NCBI RefSeq assembly: GCF_009720825.1
Contig: NZ_WNKY01000015.1
Coordinates: 62,001-126,000, forward strand
Origin: Duganella radicis
GTDB lineage: Bacteria > Pseudomonadota > Gammaproteobacteria > Burkholderiales > Burkholderiaceae_D
Direction: 5' to 3'
DNA length: 64,000 nt
How positions within the stretch are numbered: position 1 is the first letter of the stretch; each line of letters begins with the position of its first letter. Of this stretch, positions 45,540-54,721 are shown piece by piece. The notes beneath the pieces were generated by a model, which ran no database searches, had not been told where the DNA came from, and was given only the letters and a program-made list of their open reading frames with translations. Made by a program: the position numbers and the translations under genes.

Positions 45540-45989
45540 TTAACGCTTGCGGCGGACATGGCGCTGGGACCGCATCCACGCCGAGGCAATGAAGATTTCG
45601 CGCAGCAGCGAAATAAAGCTGCCGACCAGGCATAGCACCGACACCACAAAGGTGCCGGCGATGTATTTGTCCAGCCCGATATTGGTGATGTCGCCGAGGA
45701 ACAGCATGGCCACGATCACGCACACGAACAGCCCGCAGGCGGTCGACAGCGCGATCGACATATTGATCAGGTGCGAGCGGCGGTACAGCACATCGAGCTC
45801 ATTCAGGTAGGGGTCGCTGTAAGCGACGTCCAGCCGGTCTTCCAGCACGCGCGAGCGGTCGATGATGCGCGCCAGCCGGTTGGTCAGCACGATCAGGTTG
45901 GTGCACACGCCCGACAGCAGGAATACTGGCGCAATCGCCAGCTGGATGATGTGACCGATATCGCCGGTCTGGATGTTCATGATGGCCAT
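45540..45989 (-). CDS. DUF2721 membrane protein
   Basis: A 149-residue protein with three hydrophobic segments (about 12-33, 78-98 and 110-130), matching DUF2721: HIIQLAIAPVFLLSGVCTNLIVLTNRLARIIDRSR, then YRRSHLINMSIALSTACGLFVC. The function is unknown. The C-terminus is basic (RSQRHVRRKR), consistent with a cytoplasmic tail. It probably shares a transcript with the downstream gene at 45067. Confidence 0.85.
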   Translation of the reverse strand: MAIMNIQTGDIGHIIQLAIAPVFLLSGVCTNLIVLTNRLARIIDRSRVLEDRLDVAYSDPYLNELDVLYRRSHLINMSIALSTACGLFVCVIVAMLFLGDITNIGLDKYIAGTFVVSVLCLVGSFISLLREIFIASAWMRSQRHVRRKR

Positions 45990-46028
45990 ATGCCTTGTCT
46001 TTATTCTTATCGCTTAGTGCACAGTGTA

Positions 46029-46988
46029 TCAGGCCGCGAAGCCGCGGTTGCGCTTGAACTGCTCGGTGGCGGCCACCAGCGCGCGCGAAATGCCTTTTTC
46101 CATGGCACCGTGGCCGGCGTCCGGGATCATGTTCAGCACCGATCCCGGCCAGGCCTGATGCAGGCGCCAGGCCGACACCGGCGGGCAGATCACGTCGTAG
46201 CGGCCCTGCACGATCACCGCCGGCAGGTGGGCGATGCGGTCGACGTTGCGCACCAGCTGGTCATCGCTGAAAAAGCCGAGGTTGGCCATGTAGTGCGATT
46301 CCAGGCGGCCGACGCCCAGGTCCAGCGCATCCGACGGCGGATCCTCGGGCTGCGGCAGCAGGAACACGCGCCGCCCCTCGAAGCGGCTCCACGCGCGCAC
46401 CGCCGGCATGTGCACCGCCGGGTCGTCGCTCATGATGCGTTTCACATAGGCTTGCAGCAGGTCGTCGCGTTCCGCTTCGGGGATCGGCGCGATGAATTCG
46501 GCATGCACCTCGGGATGGAACCAGCGCGCGCCATCGAGGAACCAGTCGATCTCGGTTTGCGTGCACAGGAAAATCCCGCGCAGCACGAAGCCGAGACAGC
46601 GCTCGGGATGGGCCTGGCCATAGGCCAGCGCCAGCGTCGAGCCCCAGGAGCCGCCGAATACCAGCCATTGCCCGATGTCGAACAGCACGCGCAAGCGTTC
46701 GATGTCCTCGATCAGCAGCTGGGTGGTGTTGTTGCGGCACTCGCCCAGCGGCACCGACTTGCCGGCGCCGCGCTGGTCGAACAGGATCACGCGGTACTGT
46801 GCCGGATCGAAGAAGCGGCGATGCTGCGGCGACAGGCCGGCACCCGGCCCGCCATGCAGGAAGATCACTGGAATGCCGTTCGGATTGCCGACTTCTTCCC
46901 AGTAGATGGTGTGCAGATCGTCCACCGCCAGCATGCCGGAACGGCTGGGCGAGATGGGCGCGAACAGGGTGGAACCGGGGTCAGACAT
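46029..46988 (-). CDS. pip: Prolyl aminopeptidase
   Basis: A 319-residue serine peptidase of family S33 that removes N-terminal proline from peptides. It has the oxyanion motif LHGGPGAGLSPQHRRFFDP, nucleophile elbow GGSWGSTLALAYGQAHPERCLGFVLRG, an Asp in the GRYDVICPP loop and a His in DAGHGAMEK, the full alpha/beta-hydrolase triad. No signal peptide is seen, so it is cytoplasmic. It has its own start and lies downstream of the phaB terminator on the same strand. Confidence 0.94.
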   Translation of the reverse strand: MSDPGSTLFAPISPSRSGMLAVDDLHTIYWEEVGNPNGIPVIFLHGGPGAGLSPQHRRFFDPAQYRVILFDQRGAGKSVPLGECRNNTTQLLIEDIERLRVLFDIGQWLVFGGSWGSTLALAYGQAHPERCLGFVLRGIFLCTQTEIDWFLDGARWFHPEVHAEFIAPIPEAERDDLLQAYVKRIMSDDPAVHMPAVRAWSRFEGRRVFLLPQPEDPPSDALDLGVGRLESHYMANLGFFSDDQLVRNVDRIAHLPAVIVQGRYDVICPPVSAWRLHQAWPGSVLNMIPDAGHGAMEKGISRALVAATEQFKRNRGFAA

Positions 46989-47022
46989 GGCTATCCTTTG
47001 GGCATCGATAGCAGATTGTACG

Positions 47023-47055
47023 AAAAAAAAGCCGGGATCGCGAACGAACCCGGCT
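47023..47055 (-). terminator. Rho-independent terminator after phaB
   Basis: AGCCGGG (47030-47036) pairs with CCCGGCT (47049-47055), followed on the minus strand by a run of T (47023-47030). It separates phaB from pip. Confidence 0.85.
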
Positions 47056-47079
47056 CTTGTGTCGTAGCGACGCGGCCGC

Positions 47080-47820
47080 TCAGGACATGTGCTGGCCGCC
47101 GTTGATGGCGATGTTGGAGCCGGTCACGAACGCCGCCTCATCCGAGGACAGGTAAGCCACCAGGCCGGCCACTTCTTCCGGTTTGCCGAGGCGGCCCATC
47201 GGAATTTGCGGCACGATCTTGGTATCCAGCACCTCTTGCGGGATCTCCATCACCATCTTGGTGCCGATGTAGCCCGGCGAGATGGTGTTGACGGTCACGC
47301 CTTTCTTGGCCACTTCCAGCGCCAGCGCCTTGGTGAAGCCGTGCATGCCGGCCTTGGCCGCCGAATAGTTGGTCTGGCCGAAAGCCCCCTTCTGGCCGTT
47401 GACCGACGAGATGTTGATGATCCGGCCCCAGCCACGCTCAACCATGCCATCGCACACCGGCTTGGTCAGGTTGAACACCGAATCCAGATTGGTCTTGATG
47501 ACCGCGTCCCAATTGACCTTGTCCATTTTCTTGAAGGTCATGTCGCGCGTGATGCCGGCGTTGTTCACCAGCACATCCACCGGACCGATGTCTTTTTCGA
47601 TCGCGGCGATGCACGCCTGGGCCGAGTCATAGTCGGCCACGTCGCACGGGTAGGCGCGGAAGTTGTAGCCCTGGTCGCGGGTCGTGGCCAGCCATTGCTC
47701 AACTTTAGGATTGCCAGGGGAATACGTGGTGACGACGCAATAGCCTAGCGCTGACAGCTTGAAACAAATCGCTTCGCCCAGACCACCCATGCCACCGGTT
47801 ACTAATGCAACTCTTGCCAT
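47080..47820 (-). CDS. phaB: Acetoacetyl-CoA reductase
   Basis: A 246-residue short-chain dehydrogenase that reduces acetoacetyl-CoA to (R)-3-hydroxybutyryl-CoA with NADPH, the second step of polyhydroxybutyrate synthesis. It has the N-terminal TGGMGGLGEA cofactor motif, the structural VNNAGITRD, catalytic Ser in NISSVNGQKGAFGQ and the NYSAAKAG Tyr-Lys pair. Length and motifs match PhaB. It follows phaA after a 78-base gap that contains an intrinsic terminator (47855-47884), so its level relative to phaA may be set there. Confidence 0.96.
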   Translation of the reverse strand: MARVALVTGGMGGLGEAICFKLSALGYCVVTTYSPGNPKVEQWLATTRDQGYNFRAYPCDVADYDSAQACIAAIEKDIGPVDVLVNNAGITRDMTFKKMDKVNWDAVIKTNLDSVFNLTKPVCDGMVERGWGRIINISSVNGQKGAFGQTNYSAAKAGMHGFTKALALEVAKKGVTVNTISPGYIGTKMVMEIPQEVLDTKIVPQIPMGRLGKPEEVAGLVAYLSSDEAAFVTGSNIAINGGQHMS

Positions 47821-47854
47821 TTTTTGTCCCCTTCAAATGAACACCAAAAATCGG

Positions 47855-47884
47855 AAAAACACGGCCCGGCCTGGTGCCGGGCCG
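47855..47884 (-). terminator. Intrinsic terminator between phaA and phaB
   Basis: CGGCCCGG (47862-47869) pairs with CCGGGCCG (47877-47884), and on the minus strand is followed by TGTTTTT. It lies between two genes of one pathway and could act as a partial terminator setting their ratio. Confidence 0.75.
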
Positions 47885-47898
47885 CTGCCGCTAACTTT

Positions 47899-49077
47899 TT
47901 ATGGACGCTCGATCGCCAGCGCCACGCCCATGCCGCCGCCGATGCACAGCGAGGCCAGGCCTTTCTTGGCGTCGCGGCGGATCATTTCGTGGATCAGGGT
48001 CACCAGCACGCGGGCGCCGGACGCGCCGATCGGGTGGCCGATGGCGATGGCGCCACCGTTGACGTTGATCTTGCTGGTATCCCAGCCCATTTCCTTGTTG
48101 ACCGCCACCGCTTGCGCGGCGAAGGCTTCGTTAATTTCCAGCAGGTCCAGATCGTCCGGGGTCCAGCCGGCTTTTTTCAGGCATAGCTTGGTGGCCGACA
48201 CCGGGCCCATGCCCATGTAGGCCGGATCCAGGCCGGACGAGGCGTAAGCCTTGATCCTGGCCAGCACCGGCAGGCCCAGTTCCTTGGCCTTGGTGGCCGA
48301 GGTCATGATCACGGCGGCGGCGCCGTCGTTCAGGCCGGAGGCGTTGCCGGCGGTGACGGTGCCGTCCTTGGCGAAGGCTGGACGCAGGCCGGCCAGACCT
48401 TCCAGGGTCGAACCCGGCTTGATGTATTCGTCGCTGTCGAAGACGATGCTGCCTTTCTTCTGCACGATTTCCAGCGGCAGGATCTCATCCTTGAACTTGC
48501 CGGCTTTTTGCGCGGCTTCCGCCTTCAGTTGCGATTGCAGGGCGAATTCGTCCTGCTCGGCGCGCGAGATCTCGTATTTCTTCGCGACGTTCTCGGCGGT
48601 GGTGCCCATGTGATACTGGTTGTAGACGTCCCACAGGCCGTCGACGATCATGCTGTCCACCGCCTTGAAGTCGCCCATGCGGAAGCCGTCGCGCGAACCG
48701 GGGATGACGTGCGGCGAGGCACTCATGTTTTCCTGGCCACCGGCGATGACGATTTGCGCATCGCCGGCCTTGATGGCTTGCGCCGCCAGGTGGGTGGCTT
48801 TCAGGCCGGAGCCGCAGACATGGTTGATGGTGAAGCCGGGAATGGTGTTCGGCAAGCCGGACTTGATAACGGCCTGGCGCGCCGGGTTCTGGCCCACGCC
48901 CGCGGTCAGCACCTGGCCCAGGATCGCTTCGCTGATCAGGTTGGGGTCGATGCCGAGTTTGCCGACCAGGCCCTTGATCACATGTGCGCCCAGTTCGGAC
49001 GCCGGGGTCTTGGCCAGGCTGCCGCCGAATTTACCCACACCGGTACGGCCAGCGGCCACGATAACTACATCATCCAT
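47899..49077 (-). CDS. phaA: Acetyl-CoA C-acetyltransferase (beta-ketothiolase)
   Basis: A 392-residue thiolase that condenses two acetyl-CoA to acetoacetyl-CoA for polyhydroxybutyrate synthesis. The nucleophile is Cys88 in [10 protein letters not shown]; the base residues lie in [10 protein letters not shown] and the second Cys in [11 protein letters not shown]. The start at 49077 ([17 protein letters not shown]) is chosen because GGAG lies exactly six bases upstream; an ATG four codons earlier has none. A consensus FNR-type palindrome (49274-49287) lies ~200 bases upstream. No phaC synthase is in this window. Confidence 0.96.
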   Translation of the reverse strand: MDDVVIVAAGRTGVGKFGGSLAKTPASELGAHVIKGLVGKLGIDPNLISEAILGQVLTAGVGQNPARQAVIKSGLPNTIPGFTINHVCGSGLKATHLAAQAIKAGDAQIVIAGGQENMSASPHVIPGSRDGFRMGDFKAVDSMIVDGLWDVYNQYHMGTTAENVAKKYEISRAEQDEFALQSQLKAEAAQKAGKFKDEILPLEIVQKKGSIVFDSDEYIKPGSTLEGLAGLRPAFAKDGTVTAGNASGLNDGAAAVIMTSATKAKELGLPVLARIKAYASSGLDPAYMGMGPVSATKLCLKKAGWTPDDLDLLEINEAFAAQAVAVNKEMGWDTSKINVNGGAIAIGHPIGASGARVLVTLIHEMIRRDAKKGLASLCIGGGMGVALAIERP

Positions 49078-49273
49078 TTGATTCTCCATTGCACCGGACC
49101 AGGCCGGCTAAGTTAAGCGACAACGCGAATTTTTATCATACGCCGTCCACACCCGAGGTGTAGCAGGTTTCGATGGTGCGTCGCCGCGAGGAATCGCCAG
49201 GATTATTAGCAGCATCCGTGCTCGACGCGCAACCGCCGGGCACTCATCGTATGCGCAGTTTTCAGCGCTTACC

Positions 49274-49287
49274 TTGATGCGCATCAA
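49274..49287. promoter_or_regulatory. Perfect FNR/ANR-type site TTGAT-GCGC-ATCAA
   Basis: The 14-bp perfect palindrome TTGATGCGCATCAA matches the FNR/ANR consensus TTGAT-N4-ATCAA exactly. It lies between metR (stop at 49327) and phaA (start at 49077), about 200 bases upstream of phaA, the only gene whose promoter is in this gap. Confidence 0.6.
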
Positions 49288-49295
49288 ACCCTTTC

Positions 49296-49320
49296 ATCAC
49301 TATTTTGAAGAAATAGTGAT
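49296..49320. repeat. 10-bp perfect inverted repeat downstream of metR
   Basis: ATCACTATTT (49296-49305) and AAATAGTGAT (49311-49320) with a five-base loop, seven bases beyond the metR stop on the minus strand. It is AT-rich and not followed by a T-tract on that strand, so terminator function is uncertain; it could be an operator of the phaA region. Confidence 0.5.
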
Positions 49321-49326
49321 TATTTG

Positions 49327-50235
49327 TCACGATAATAATTTGATACCGTCCAGCGACGCCGCGCACTGCTCGCGTATCACGTTGACGAAATCCAGCACGT
49401 AAGCCCTGTGTTTCTGCGCCTCCGGGACCGATACGTACAAATCGCTCCACAGGCCCTGCTCGCCCACCGGGCGCGCAATCACGTAATCGTAGTCCACATA
49501 ATTCTTGATCGCCCAGTTCGGCAGCGCAGCAATGCCGCGCCGGCTGGCCACCAATTGCAGCACCGCCACCGTCAATTCCGCGGTGCGGCGCTGGAAATGC
49601 ACGCCGGCCGGTTTCAGCACTTCCCGGATCAGGTCGATGCGTTCCTCCGGTACCGGGTAGGTGATCAGCGTTTCGCCCTCAAAATCCGCCGCTTGCAGGC
49701 GGCGCTGGGCCGCCAGGCGATGCTTCTGCGCCACCACGGTCAGGATTTCAAAGCGGAACAATGGGAAGGTTGCAAATTCCGGGCCATACGGAGAGCCGAT
49801 CACCAGATCGGCCTCGCCGCTGCGCAGCAGATCGGCCGGCTCGCTGTGGAAGCCCGACACCAGGTCGATTTCCACCTCGGGCCAGCGTTTGCGGAACTCG
49901 TCCATCACCGGCATCAGCCAGTCGAAACAGGTGTGGCATTCCAGCGCGACCCGCAATTGCCCGCTATCTCCCTGCATCAGGCGCGCAACTTCGCGCTCGG
50001 CGGTTTCGATTTCCGGCAGCAGCAGGTCGGCCAGCTTGAGCAGGCGCGCGCCGGTGGCGGTGAAGCCGATCGGCACCGATTTGCGCTCAAACAGCGGCCC
50101 GCCGTAGCGATCTTCCAGCAATTTGATTTGATGTGACAGGGCGGACTGCGTCAGATTGAGCAGTTGGGCAGCACGCACGAGACTGCCCGCCGAGCGCAGC
50201 GCGCTCAAAGTGCGTAAGTGGCGTATCTCTAGCAT
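49327..50235 (-). CDS. metR: LysR-family regulator, probable MetR
   Basis: A 302-residue LysR-type regulator. The winged helix-turn-helix (about 1-62: MLEIRHLRTLSALRSAGSLVRAAQLLNLTQSALSHQIKLLE) and the start of the effector domain (PIGFTATGARLLKLADLLLPEI) match E. coli MetR. The divergent position 107 bases from metE supports this. MetR uses homocysteine as coactivator for metE. The intergenic region has a TTCATGTGAA element (50251-50260) and a widely spaced inverted pair GGTCTAT/ATAGACC (50236-50242, 50285-50291), candidate binding sites. Confidence 0.92.
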   Translation of the reverse strand: MLEIRHLRTLSALRSAGSLVRAAQLLNLTQSALSHQIKLLEDRYGGPLFERKSVPIGFTATGARLLKLADLLLPEIETAEREVARLMQGDSGQLRVALECHTCFDWLMPVMDEFRKRWPEVEIDLVSGFHSEPADLLRSGEADLVIGSPYGPEFATFPLFRFEILTVVAQKHRLAAQRRLQAADFEGETLITYPVPEERIDLIREVLKPAGVHFQRRTAELTVAVLQLVASRRGIAALPNWAIKNYVDYDYVIARPVGEQGLWSDLYVSVPEAQKHRAYVLDFVNVIREQCAASLDGIKLLS

Positions 50236-50291
50236 GGTCTATTAATTTTTTTCATGTGAACCCGTAAAATCTTTCGTTTTGATTATAGACC
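50236..50291. promoter_or_regulatory. Candidate MetR control region between metR and metE
   Basis: GGTCTAT (50236-50242) and ATAGACC (50285-50291) form an inverted pair enclosing a T-rich stretch and TTCATGTGAA. The textbook MetR box TGAA-N5-TTCA is not present in that exact form. I saw no SAM or cobalamin riboswitch before metE. Confidence 0.3.
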
Positions 50292-50342
50292 GGTTTGCCG
50301 CACACTTTATATCACCAATATTAAATGCGGATGACAGGCATC

Positions 50343-52694
50343 ATGACGAACACTAATACAGCAATCCACACCCATATTCCCGGCTTCCCGCGCATCGGCG
50401 CGGCACGCGAGCTGAAATTTGCGCTTGAAAAAAATTGGCGCGGCGAGCTGGACGAGGCCGGACTGGAAGCGGTTGGCCGCGCATTGCGCGCGCGCCACTG
50501 GGCCTTGCAGCACGACGCCGGACTGGACTACGTGACGGTCGGCGACTTTGCCTTTTACGACCAGGTCGCCAACCACATCCAGCTGCTGGGCTGCGAGCCG
50601 GCCCGTTACGGCTTCAGCGCCGGCCAGTCGCAACTGGAGCGCTACTTCACCATGGCGCGCGGCCGCAGCGCCGCCAGCGCGCACGGCGCCGATTGCGGCT
50701 GCGGCCAGCCGCACGGCGATGGTGCGCCGTCCGCCGCCGCCGCACTGGAAATGACCAAATGGTTCGACACCAACTACCACTACCTCGTGCCCGAATTCAC
50801 GCCGGAAACCAGCTTCGCCCTGTCGTGCGAACGTCTGTTCGACGAAGTGGCCGAAGCCCAGGCCCTGGGCCACGCCGTCAAGGCCGCCCTGATCGGCCCG
50901 CTGACCTTCCTGTGGCTGGGCAAGTCCAAGGACGCCGCTTTCGACCGCCTGGCCCTGCTCGACAAACTGTTGCCGGTCTACAGCCAAGTGCTGGATCGCC
51001 TGAAGGCCCAAGGCGTGCAATGGGTCCAGATCGACGAGCCCATCCTCGGCCTCGACCTGCCCTCCGCCTGGCGCAGCGCCTTTGAAAACACCTACTGGCA
51101 GCTGAACCAGGTCGGCGTGCCGCTGCTGCTGGCCACCTACTTCTCGCCGCTGGAAGAAAACCTGAGCCTGGCCTGCCGCCTGCCGGTGGCTGGCCTGCAC
51201 GTCGACGGCGTGCGCGCCCCGCACGAACTGACCAGCATCGCCGACTGGCTGCCGGTGCATAAAGTGCTGTCGGTCGGCATCGTCGACGGCCGCAATATCT
51301 GGCGCACCGACCTCGACGCCGCACTGGCCGTGCTGGCGCCGATCGCCGACAAGCGCGCCGGCAAGCTGTGGTTGTCCACCTCCTGCTCGCTGCTGCACGC
51401 GCCGTTCACGCTGGCCGCCGAAACCACACTGGGCAGCGAGATCCGCTCGTGGCTGGCCTTCGCCACCGAAAAACTGGACGAGCTCTACGTGCTGAAGCGC
51501 GCCCTGCAAGGCGAGTACGACGCCGGCACCACCGAGGCGCTGGCCGTGTCGCGCGCCGCCATCGCCAACCGCCGCGCCAGCCCGCGCGTGCACCAGGCCG
51601 CCGTGCGCGAACGCCTGCAAGCCCTGCCGGACGACGCCGACCAGCGCCGCTCGCCTTTCGCCAAGCGCCAGGCCGAACAGCGCGCACGCTTCCAGCTGCC
51701 GGCCTACCCGACCACCACCATCGGCTCCTTCCCGCAGACCCCGGCCATCCGCAGCGCCCGCGCCAGCTTCAAGCGCGGCGACCTCAGCCTGACCGAATAC
51801 GAAGCCACCATGCGCGCAGAAATCGCCTACGCCGTGCAGCGGCAGGAAGCGCTCGGCTTGGACGTGCTGGTCCACGGCGAAGCCGAACGCAACGACATGG
51901 TCGAATACTTCGGCGAACAGCTGGACGGCTTCGTCTTCACCCAACTGGGCTGGGTGCAATCCTACGGCTCGCGCTGCGTCAAGCCGCCCATCATCTACGG
52001 CGACGTCAGCCGCCCGAAAGCCATGACCGTGGACTGGACCGTGCACGCGCAAAGCCTGACCAGCAAGCCGATGAAGGGCATGCTGACCGGCCCCATCACC
52101 ATCCTGCAATGGTCCTTCGTGCGCGACGACCAGCCGCGTGCGCGCACCGCGCTGCAAATCGCGCTGGCCATCCGCGACGAGGTGGCCGACCTGGAGCAGG
52201 CCGGCATCGGCATCATCCAGATCGACGAACCGGCCGTGCGCGAAGGCTTGCCGCTGCGCCGCAGCCGCTGGGATGCGTATCTGGACTGGGCCACCCGTGC
52301 CTTCCGCGTTTCGGCCAGCGCGGTGGCGGACCGCACGCAGATCCACACCCACATGTGCTACGCCGAGTTCAACGACATCCTGCCGCAGATCGCCGCCATG
52401 GACGCCGACGTCATCACCATCGAGACCAGCCGCTCGGACATGGAGTTGCTGAACGGCTTCGGCCAGTTCCGCTACCCGAACGAGATCGGTCCCGGGGTGT
52501 ACGACATCCACTCGCCGCGCGTGCCGGAACAGCAGGAAATGGTGCGCCTGCTGCAAAAGGCCGGCGCGGTGATCCCGCCGGCCAACCTGTGGGTCAATCC
52601 GGACTGCGGCCTGAAGACGCGCGGCTGGGCGGAAACCGAAACCGCCTTGCGCAACATGGTGGCGGCCGCCCGCCAACTGCGCGCGGCCGCTTAA
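50343..52694 (+). CDS. metE: Cobalamin-independent methionine synthase
   Basis: A 783-residue enzyme that transfers a methyl group from 5-methyltetrahydropteroyltriglutamate to homocysteine. It has two homologous barrels; the N-terminal one starts at [21 protein letters not shown]. The zinc ligands of the C-terminal barrel are visible in [12 protein letters not shown] (His and Cys), [11 protein letters not shown] (Glu) and [11 protein letters not shown] (Cys). It is ~30 residues longer than E. coli MetE, partly from a Cys/His-rich insertion ([18 protein letters not shown]) near residue 120. The start at 50343 is tentative, because another in-frame ATG lies at 50325 and neither has a strong ribosome-binding site. 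A terminator follows. Confidence 0.96.
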   Translation: MTNTNTAIHTHIPGFPRIGAARELKFALEKNWRGELDEAGLEAVGRALRARHWALQHDAGLDYVTVGDFAFYDQVANHIQLLGCEPARYGFSAGQSQLERYFTMARGRSAASAHGADCGCGQPHGDGAPSAAAALEMTKWFDTNYHYLVPEFTPETSFALSCERLFDEVAEAQALGHAVKAALIGPLTFLWLGKSKDAAFDRLALLDKLLPVYSQVLDRLKAQGVQWVQIDEPILGLDLPSAWRSAFENTYWQLNQVGVPLLLATYFSPLEENLSLACRLPVAGLHVDGVRAPHELTSIADWLPVHKVLSVGIVDGRNIWRTDLDAALAVLAPIADKRAGKLWLSTSCSLLHAPFTLAAETTLGSEIRSWLAFATEKLDELYVLKRALQGEYDAGTTEALAVSRAAIANRRASPRVHQAAVRERLQALPDDADQRRSPFAKRQAEQRARFQLPAYPTTTIGSFPQTPAIRSARASFKRGDLSLTEYEATMRAEIAYAVQRQEALGLDVLVHGEAERNDMVEYFGEQLDGFVFTQLGWVQSYGSRCVKPPIIYGDVSRPKAMTVDWTVHAQSLTSKPMKGMLTGPITILQWSFVRDDQPRARTALQIALAIRDEVADLEQAGIGIIQIDEPAVREGLPLRRSRWDAYLDWATRAFRVSASAVADRTQIHTHMCYAEFNDILPQIAAMDADVITIETSRSDMELLNGFGQFRYPNEIGPGVYDIHSPRVPEQQEMVRLLQKAGAVIPPANLWVNPDCGLKTRGWAETETALRNMVAAARQLRAAA

Positions 52695-52709
52695 AACCCG
52701 CATATTTCA

Positions 52710-52738
52710 AGGCCCGCACGCGTGGCGGGCCTCCCTTT
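52710..52738 (+). terminator. Rho-independent terminator after metE
   Basis: AGGCCCGC (52710-52717) pairs with GCGGGCCT (52725-52732) around a seven-base loop and is followed by CCCTTTT. Confidence 0.85.
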
Positions 52739-52791
52739 TCGGCATATTCCACAGTAGAATGCTGGTGCCCGCACCACTGATACTGTCGCCC

Positions 52792-53565
52792 ATGTCCAAG
52801 AGCCTGTTTCAAAAGCCCATAGAAATCAAGATTTCCACCGTCGTCGCCGTCTCCGCCATTTTGTCGACGGCCGACCGCATCGCTCTCGACGCCGCCCTCG
52901 CTGAAATGACCGGCGGCACCGCCGACTTCTTCGAAGACGACCTGACCGTGATCGACGTCGCCGCCCTGCCATCGGGCTGCGGCCAGATCGACTGGACCGG
53001 CCTGATCGCCCTGCTGAAAAAATACCGCCTGAACCCGGTCGCCGTGCGCAATGCGCCGCCCGAGCTGGCCGAGGAAATCGCCGCCCACGGCCTGACGCTG
53101 GAGCCGGCCAACGCCAAGCGCGAAGAGCCTGAGCCCGTGCCCAAGCCGGCCGCGGCACCGGCCCCGGTGGCCGTGGCCGCCGCCCAGGCCCAGCCGCCGG
53201 CGCCCGCCAGCAACGGCACCGACGTCATGATCATCGACACCCCGGTGCGTGCCGGCCAGCGCATCTACGCGCGCGGCTGCGACCTGGTGGTCACGGCCGT
53301 GGTCAACAACGGCGCGGAAATCATCGCCGATGGCAGCATCCACGTGTACAACACGCTCAATGGCCGGGCACTGGCCGGCGCCTCGGGCAATGCCCAGGCC
53401 CGCATCTTCGCACTGAATATGTCGCCGGAGCTGGTCTCCATCGCCGGCGTGTACCGCACCTTTGAAGACGGCTTCCCGACCGAGTATGCGCGCGCGCCGG
53501 CGCAAATTCGCTTGGTCGGCGACCGAATCGATATACTATCTGTCAATACTGCTAACCGCGCTTAA
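52792..53565 (+). CDS. minC: Septum site-determining protein MinC
   Basis: A 257-residue division inhibitor that, with MinD, blocks FtsZ assembly away from mid-cell. The N-terminal MinC_N domain (about 5-105: [28 protein letters not shown]) binds FtsZ. An Ala/Pro-rich linker of ~45 residues follows, longer than in E. coli, then the C-terminal beta-helix domain (about 150-257) with [15 protein letters not shown] and [17 protein letters not shown], which binds MinD. It is first of the minCDE operon, 26 bases before minD. Confidence 0.95.
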   Translation: MSKSLFQKPIEIKISTVVAVSAILSTADRIALDAALAEMTGGTADFFEDDLTVIDVAALPSGCGQIDWTGLIALLKKYRLNPVAVRNAPPELAEEIAAHGLTLEPANAKREEPEPVPKPAAAPAPVAVAAAQAQPPAPASNGTDVMIIDTPVRAGQRIYARGCDLVVTAVVNNGAEIIADGSIHVYNTLNGRALAGASGNAQARIFALNMSPELVSIAGVYRTFEDGFPTEYARAPAQIRLVGDRIDILSVNTANRA

Positions 53566-53591
53566 GCACACCACTCTGAAAAGGATTATTC

Positions 53592-54407
53592 GTGGCAAGA
53601 ATTATTGTTGTAACGTCCGGCAAGGGCGGTGTCGGTAAAACGACTTCCAGCGCCAGCTTCTCCACCGGCCTGGCCATGCGCGGTCACAAGACCGCCGTCA
53701 TCGACTTCGACGTCGGCCTGCGTAACCTGGACCTGATCATGGGCTGCGAACGCCGCGTGGTCTACGACCTGATCAATGTGATCAACAAGGAAGCGACCCT
53801 GACCCAGGCGCTGATCAAGGACAAGCACTGCGACAACCTGTTCATCCTGCCGGCGTCCCAGACCCGCGACAAGGACGCGCTGTCGGAAGACGGCGTGGAA
53901 CAAGTGCTGCACGAGCTGATCAACATGGGCTTCGAGTTCATCATCTGCGACTCGCCGGCCGGCATCGAGCACGGCGCGCTGATGGCGCTGACCTTTGCCG
54001 ATGAAGCCATCATCGTCACCAATCCGGAAGTGTCGTCGGTGCGCGATTCGGACCGCATCCTCGGCATCATCCAGGCCAAGTCGCGCCGCGCCCAGACCGG
54101 CGGCGAACCAGTCAAGGAACACCTGCTGATCACCCGCTACTCGCCAAAGCGCGTGGAAGCGGACGAAATGCTGTCCTACGAAGATGTGCAAGAGATTTTG
54201 CGCATTCCCCTGATCGGCATCATTCCGGAATCGGAACAGGTGCTGCATGCTTCGAACCAGGGTAACCCGGCCATCCACTTCAAGGGCACCGACGTTGCGG
54301 AAGCCTACGAAGACGTGGTGTCGCGCTTCCTCGGCCAGGAAATGCCGCTGCGCTTCACCACCTATGAAAAGCCGGGCCTGTTGCAGCGTATCTTTGGGAG
54401 CAAGTAA
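53592..54407 (+). CDS. minD: Septum site-determining ATPase MinD
   Basis: A 271-residue deviant-Walker ATPase that recruits MinC to the membrane and oscillates with MinE. The P-loop is GKGGVGKTT (residues 10-18; signature Lys11, Walker Lys16). Switch motifs are DFDVGLRNLDLIMG and DSPAGIEHGA. The C-terminal amphipathic membrane-targeting helix is PGLLQRIFGSK. The start is GTG with AAAAGGA upstream. It lies two bases before minE. Confidence 0.97.
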   Translation: MARIIVVTSGKGGVGKTTSSASFSTGLAMRGHKTAVIDFDVGLRNLDLIMGCERRVVYDLINVINKEATLTQALIKDKHCDNLFILPASQTRDKDALSEDGVEQVLHELINMGFEFIICDSPAGIEHGALMALTFADEAIIVTNPEVSSVRDSDRILGIIQAKSRRAQTGGEPVKEHLLITRYSPKRVEADEMLSYEDVQEILRIPLIGIIPESEQVLHASNQGNPAIHFKGTDVAEAYEDVVSRFLGQEMPLRFTTYEKPGLLQRIFGSK

Positions 54408-54409
54408 CC

Positions 54410-54661
54410 ATGGCACTGCTTTCTTTCCTGTTTCCGCCCAAGCCGAAGACCGCCACCGCGGCCAAGGAACGGCTGCAAATCATCATCGCGCGCGAGCGCA
54501 ATGGCCGCGCCGGCCCGGACTTCCTGCCGGCCCTGCACAAGGAACTGATCGAGGTGATTTCCAAGTACACCAAGGTCAACGCCGACGACATCAAGATCTC
54601 GCTGGACCGCCAGGGCAACCTGGAGGTGCTGGACGTCAACGTCGTCCTGCCCGACGCATAG
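54410..54661 (+). CDS. minE: Cell division topological specificity factor MinE
   Basis: An 83-residue protein that stimulates MinD ATPase and restricts MinCD to the poles. The N-terminal amphipathic segment (MALLSFLFPPK) and anti-MinCD helix (ATAAKERLQIIIARERNGR) precede the topological-specificity domain (ISKYTKVNADDIKISLDRQGNLEVLDVNVVLP). Length and order match the family. A possible weak terminator hairpin follows at 54677-54706. Confidence 0.97.
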   Translation: MALLSFLFPPKPKTATAAKERLQIIIARERNGRAGPDFLPALHKELIEVISKYTKVNADDIKISLDRQGNLEVLDVNVVLPDA

Positions 54662-54676
54662 ATCGTTTAAAAAAGC

Positions 54677-54706
54677 GCGCAGCTTCGTCGCCGCGCCTCG
54701 CTGCGC
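54677..54706. terminator. Possible hairpin between minE and the convergent gene
   Basis: GCGCAGC (54677-54683) pairs with GCTGCGC (54700-54706) around a 16-base loop, with A and T runs on the flanks. The long loop makes it a weak candidate. Confidence 0.4.
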
Positions 54707-54721
54707 ACATTTTGAAACAAC

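Noticed and set aside
50236..50342. Possible SAM or cobalamin riboswitch before metE
   Set aside because: The gap is only ~107 bases and shows none of the conserved helices of those riboswitches; MetR control is the simpler explanation.
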